A stretch of DNA of 64,000 nucleotides from RUG714 sp964623515. GTDB taxonomy: Bacteria; Bacillota; Clostridia; Oscillospirales; Acutalibacteraceae. The DNA lies in NCBI GenBank assembly GCA_964623515.1, contig CAZURV010000006.1, positions 13,563 to 77,562 on the forward strand, written 5' to 3'. How positions within the stretch are numbered: position 1 is the stretch's first letter; each line of letters starts with the position of its first letter. The notes beneath the pieces were generated by a model. The model was not told the origin of the DNA. It ran no database searches and worked only from the letters and a program-made list of their open reading frames with translations. This document shows, piece by piece, positions 62,604 through 64,000 of this stretch. The position numbers and the translations under genes were made by a program.

Positions 62604-62680
62604 TGGAGCTGATAGCGAGAGTTGAACTCGCGAACCTCATCCTTACCAAGGATGCGCTCTACCTACTGAGCTATATCAGC
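62604..62680 (-). tRNA. tRNA-Thr (anticodon GGT)
   Basis: The minus strand reads GCTGATATAGCTCAGTAGG at the 5' end, an anticodon arm CATCCTT-GGT-AAGGATG, TTCGCGAGTTCAACTC in the T arm, and ends TATCAGCT with an encoded CCA. The 7-bp acceptor stem is GCTGATA/TATCAGC. Threonine GGT reads ACC and ACU. It has its own promoter and terminator. Confidence 0.97.
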
Positions 62681-62695
62681 ATGGCAACGCTATTT

Positions 62696-62724
62696 ATTAT
62701 AAATGGAAAGAATCCATTTGTCAA
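62696..62724 (-). promoter_or_regulatory. Sigma-A promoter of tRNA-Thr
   Basis: On the minus strand TTGACA (62724-62719), 17-bp spacer, TATAAT (62701-62696): perfect consensus, as expected for a stable RNA. Confidence 0.9.
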
Positions 62725-62753
62725 TAAAAATAATAAATTTAGTACACAGAATG

Positions 62754-62782
62754 TTGAATTTTAAATAAGTATATGATATGAT
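62754..62782 (+). promoter_or_regulatory. Promoter of the DivIVA-like gene
   Basis: TTGAAT (62754-62759), 17-bp spacer, TATGAT (62777-62782). Confidence 0.7.
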
Positions 62783-62808
62783 AACAATGATAAGAGGTGG
62801 GTGTTAGG

Positions 62809-63324
62809 ATGGCGCTTTTTAAAACATCTGTTTTCGGCGGATATAATAAAAAAGAAGTAGAAGCATATATAAAACAAATCAAAATGTCTTTCAGTAAGCG
62901 CAAAACTGAGCTGGAAGACCAAATCAAACAATATAAGGCTGTTATTGATGAACTGCAAAAACGTGTCGACGTGCTTAACGAACAGGTTGAGGTATATGAG
63001 GCTGAAAGGCAGTCTATGCTTTCGGAACTCGGTGCGCAGGAAACTGAGGTAAAATGCCTCAACGGCGTGATTACCGATCTGAAAGCTGAAATTGATGAAC
63101 TTAACGAAATGATAAACACGCTCAAATCGAACAGCTATGAAAAAAATGCTGAAAAAATAACGGAAATCAGCGATTATAAAATTCGAAAAAAAAGTTCCAA
63201 TCGAATCACGCTCAAGCTTAAAGGTAAAAAGCGCGTGGGAGATCGTAGCTATGATGACGAATTTAAAATTATATCTCCTGAACACGCGGTTAAAGTTAAA
63301 GTTTCGGATGTGAAAAAATATTAG
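62809..63324 (+). CDS. DivIVA/GpsB-like coiled-coil protein
   Basis: The 171-residue protein starts MALFKTSVFGGYNKKEVEAYI, close to the lipid-binding N-terminal segment of DivIVA/GpsB proteins. A long coiled coil follows (about residues 15-115: ELEDQIKQYKAVIDELQKR and further heptads), then a basic C-terminal tail rich in K/R (KIRKKSSNRITLKLKGKKR). Such proteins recruit division or wall-synthesis factors to curved membrane. ATG 62809 is used because AAGAGGTGG ends 8 nt upstream; GTG 62797 overlaps that site. The basic tail is unusual for GpsB. No partner gene is adjacent. Confidence 0.78.
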   Translation: MALFKTSVFGGYNKKEVEAYIKQIKMSFSKRKTELEDQIKQYKAVIDELQKRVDVLNEQVEVYEAERQSMLSELGAQETEVKCLNGVITDLKAEIDELNEMINTLKSNSYEKNAEKITEISDYKIRKKSSNRITLKLKGKKRVGDRSYDDEFKIISPEHAVKVKVSDVKKY

Positions 63325-63331
63325 TTCATTC

Positions 63332-63372
63332 ACCCTGATTATAAATTTTTGTTTATAATCAGGGTAATTTTT
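63332..63372 (+). terminator. Terminator of the DivIVA-like gene
   Basis: ACCCTGATTATAAA / TTTATAATCAGGGT followed by AATTTTTAT. Confidence 0.88.
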
Positions 63373-63377
63373 ATACA
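63349..63377 (+). promoter_or_regulatory. Weak candidate promoter for tRNA-Tyr
   Basis: TTGTTT (63349-63354), 17-bp spacer, TATACA (63372-63377), inside the preceding terminator. Otherwise tRNA-Tyr would depend on read-through. Confidence 0.3.
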
Positions 63378-63398
63378 AAAAATCCTCCGTTACCGGAG

Positions 63399-63445
63399 GA
63401 TTTGTAATCAGCAGGTCGGGGGTTCAAGTCCGTCCACCAGCTCCA
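63399..63445 (+). pseudogene. 3' half of a tRNA-Thr (TGT) gene
   Basis: From GATTTGTAATCAG onward the sequence is the 3' part of a tRNA-Thr(TGT): anticodon loop TTTGTAA, 3' anticodon stem ATCAG, T arm GGGGGTTCAAGTCC, acceptor strand CACCAGC, T and CCA. The 5' half is missing and replaced by half of a hairpin (AAATCCTCCG/CGGAGGATTT, from 63379). One T-stem pair (G51-G63) is mismatched, consistent with decay. The adjacent tRNA-Tyr suggests an original Thr-Tyr cluster. Confidence 0.8.
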
Positions 63446-63467
63446 CTTTAATGCAAAGCTTTAATAT

Positions 63468-63553
63468 GGGAGAGTTCCCGAGCGGCCAAAGGGAACAGAC
63501 TGTAAATCTGTCGCTTTTCAGCTTCGGTGGTTCGAATCCACCCTCTCCCACCA
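63468..63553 (+). tRNA. tRNA-Tyr (anticodon GTA)
   Basis: An 86-nt class II tRNA with acceptor stem GGGAGAG/CTCTCCC, anticodon arm CAGACT-GTA-AATCTG, a long variable arm (TCGCTTTTCAGCTTCGG region), TTCGAATC T loop and encoded ACCA. Intact by inspection. Confidence 0.97.
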
Positions 63554-63681
63554 TTTTTGAGAAATTAAAAATTTTCTCAAAAAGTACAAATCTTAAATGG
63601 CATGCAAAACTGCTAACAAATATGATTTACTTTTAAAAAACGAAAACCGCCAAACAAACTGTATGAAACAATACAAATCGC
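63554..63681. other. Spacer after tRNA-Tyr
   Basis: Contains an AT-rich hairpin TTTTTGAGAAA/TTTCTCAAAAA (63555-63583) that may end the tRNA transcript, though no clear T tract follows. No gene seen. Confidence 0.5.
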
Positions 63682-63710
63682 TTGACGACTTTCATTATAT
63701 CAAGTATAAT
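63682..63710 (+). promoter_or_regulatory. Strong promoter of an orphan transcript
   Basis: TTGACG (63682-63687), 17-bp spacer, TATAAT (63705-63710). Confidence 0.8.
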
Positions 63711-63716
63711 TCGGAA

Positions 63717-63830
63717 AGAATTACACCACTGACTAATTAAACCTGAAACCAAGGAATGTATGTTGTGATACATTTTGCGGGACAAGATTTGCGGTTGCCC
63801 CCGCAAATCTTGTTGAGGGTTTTTTATTTT
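63717..63830 (+). ncRNA. Orphan small RNA candidate of about 115 nt
   Basis: A near-consensus promoter is followed by about 115 nt with no ORF, a hairpin AATGTAT-GTTGTG-ATACATT (63755-63774) and a strong terminator CAAGATTTGCGG/CCGCAAATCTTG (63783-63812) with T-rich tail to 63830. I do not recognise the family. It may be a free small RNA or an attenuated leader of a gene beyond the window edge. Confidence 0.6.
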
Positions 63831-63928
63831 TACACTTTTCACAATAACATTTTTATTTTCTTTTGTCAAGCATTTTTTAAAAAATGGAAAGTCGATTGAA
63901 AAAACCGCATAACTACAACGAAAACGAG

Positions 63929-63962
63929 GAATTGTGTTCAAATGAACACAATTATTTTTTTT
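63929..63962 (+). terminator. Second hairpin with a T tract
   Basis: AATTGTGTTCA / TGAACACAATT (63929-63952) followed by ATTTTTTTTA. No gene is visible between it and the small RNA terminator; it may be a back-up terminator. Confidence 0.65.
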
Positions 63963-64000
63963 ATTTACGCCATCATAACCTTATTCATTTCGTTAAATAT

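Noticed and set aside
63349..63636. 95-codon frame across the tRNA remnant and tRNA-Tyr
   Set aside because: It would be translated from tRNA sequence; no plausible start signal.
63633..63941. 102-codon minus-strand frame over the small RNA candidate
   Set aside because: Composition and lack of a ribosome binding site look random; the plus-strand promoter and terminator explain the region better.
1..64000. CRISPR arrays, insertion sequences, prophage
   Set aside because: No direct-repeat arrays, transposase or phage genes were seen in any part of the window.

Overview
The window is a gene-dense, low-GC stretch of chromosome from an anaerobic, spore-forming member of the Clostridia (Bacillota), probably near the Ruminococcaceae/Oscillospiraceae. 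This is inferred from gene content, not from a marker-gene comparison. The clues are AddAB rather than RecBCD, dipicolinate synthase (spoVFAB), a CIRCE/HrcA-type groESL locus, an [FeFe]-hydrogenase, a K+-type membrane pyrophosphatase, GTP-type PEP carboxykinase, frequent TTG starts, AGGAGG-type ribosome binding sites and sigma-A promoters with 17-bp spacers. I see no prophage, IS element or CRISPR array.

Layout: (1) 1-7.7 kb: addB (5' end outside the window), addA, a small membrane protein, rpmE and a YigZ/IMPACT protein. (2) 7.9-13.7 kb: hppA, then on the minus strand a methionine operon metF - MetH reactivation domain as a separate gene - metH. (3) 13.9-18.2 kb: a 1448-residue secreted protein with two metallophosphoesterase domains and two Fn3 domains. 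(4) 18.7-25 kb: the F1Fo ATP synthase operon atpB-E-F-(H::A)-G-D-C, in which delta and alpha are one polypeptide. (5) 25.1-28.7 kb: an [FeFe]-hydrogenase with a NuoF-tail/GltD-like flavoprotein partner. (6) 28.8-31.2 kb, minus strand: coaX, an ECF S component, DUF421 and DUF4363. (7) 31.4-37.6 kb: a heterodimeric ABC exporter, a gene-poor gap, hemolysin III, mscL and an alpha/beta hydrolase. (8) 37.7-41.2 kb, minus strand: tatD, metG and a ZIP transporter. (9) 41.3-46.3 kb: a DD-carboxypeptidase, two membrane proteins, a flavoprotein and dus. (10) 46.4-52.4 kb: polA-rimI-tsaD and pckG. (11) 52.5-57.4 kb: ligA, murC and spoVFAB. (12) 57.4-60.1 kb: a CIRCE-controlled PAP2 phosphatase-groES-groEL operon. 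(13) 60.2-64 kb: a split TSUP transporter, a 6S RNA candidate, a DUF1292 gene, 5-formyl-THF cyclo-ligase, tRNA-Thr, a DivIVA-like protein, a tRNA-Thr 3'-half remnant, tRNA-Tyr and an orphan small RNA candidate.

How it fits together: fermentation electrons can leave as H2 through the hydrogenase, pyrophosphate is recycled by HppA into ion-motive force, and the ATP synthase c subunit has a proton-type site. Methionine and one-carbon genes (metF, metH, reactivation factor, metG, cyclo-ligase) occur at several points. The best candidates for something new are the delta-alpha ATP synthase fusion, the hydrogenase/GltD-like pair, the PAP2 gene as first cistron of the heat-shock groESL operon, and the tRNA-remnant/small-RNA corner at the right end.
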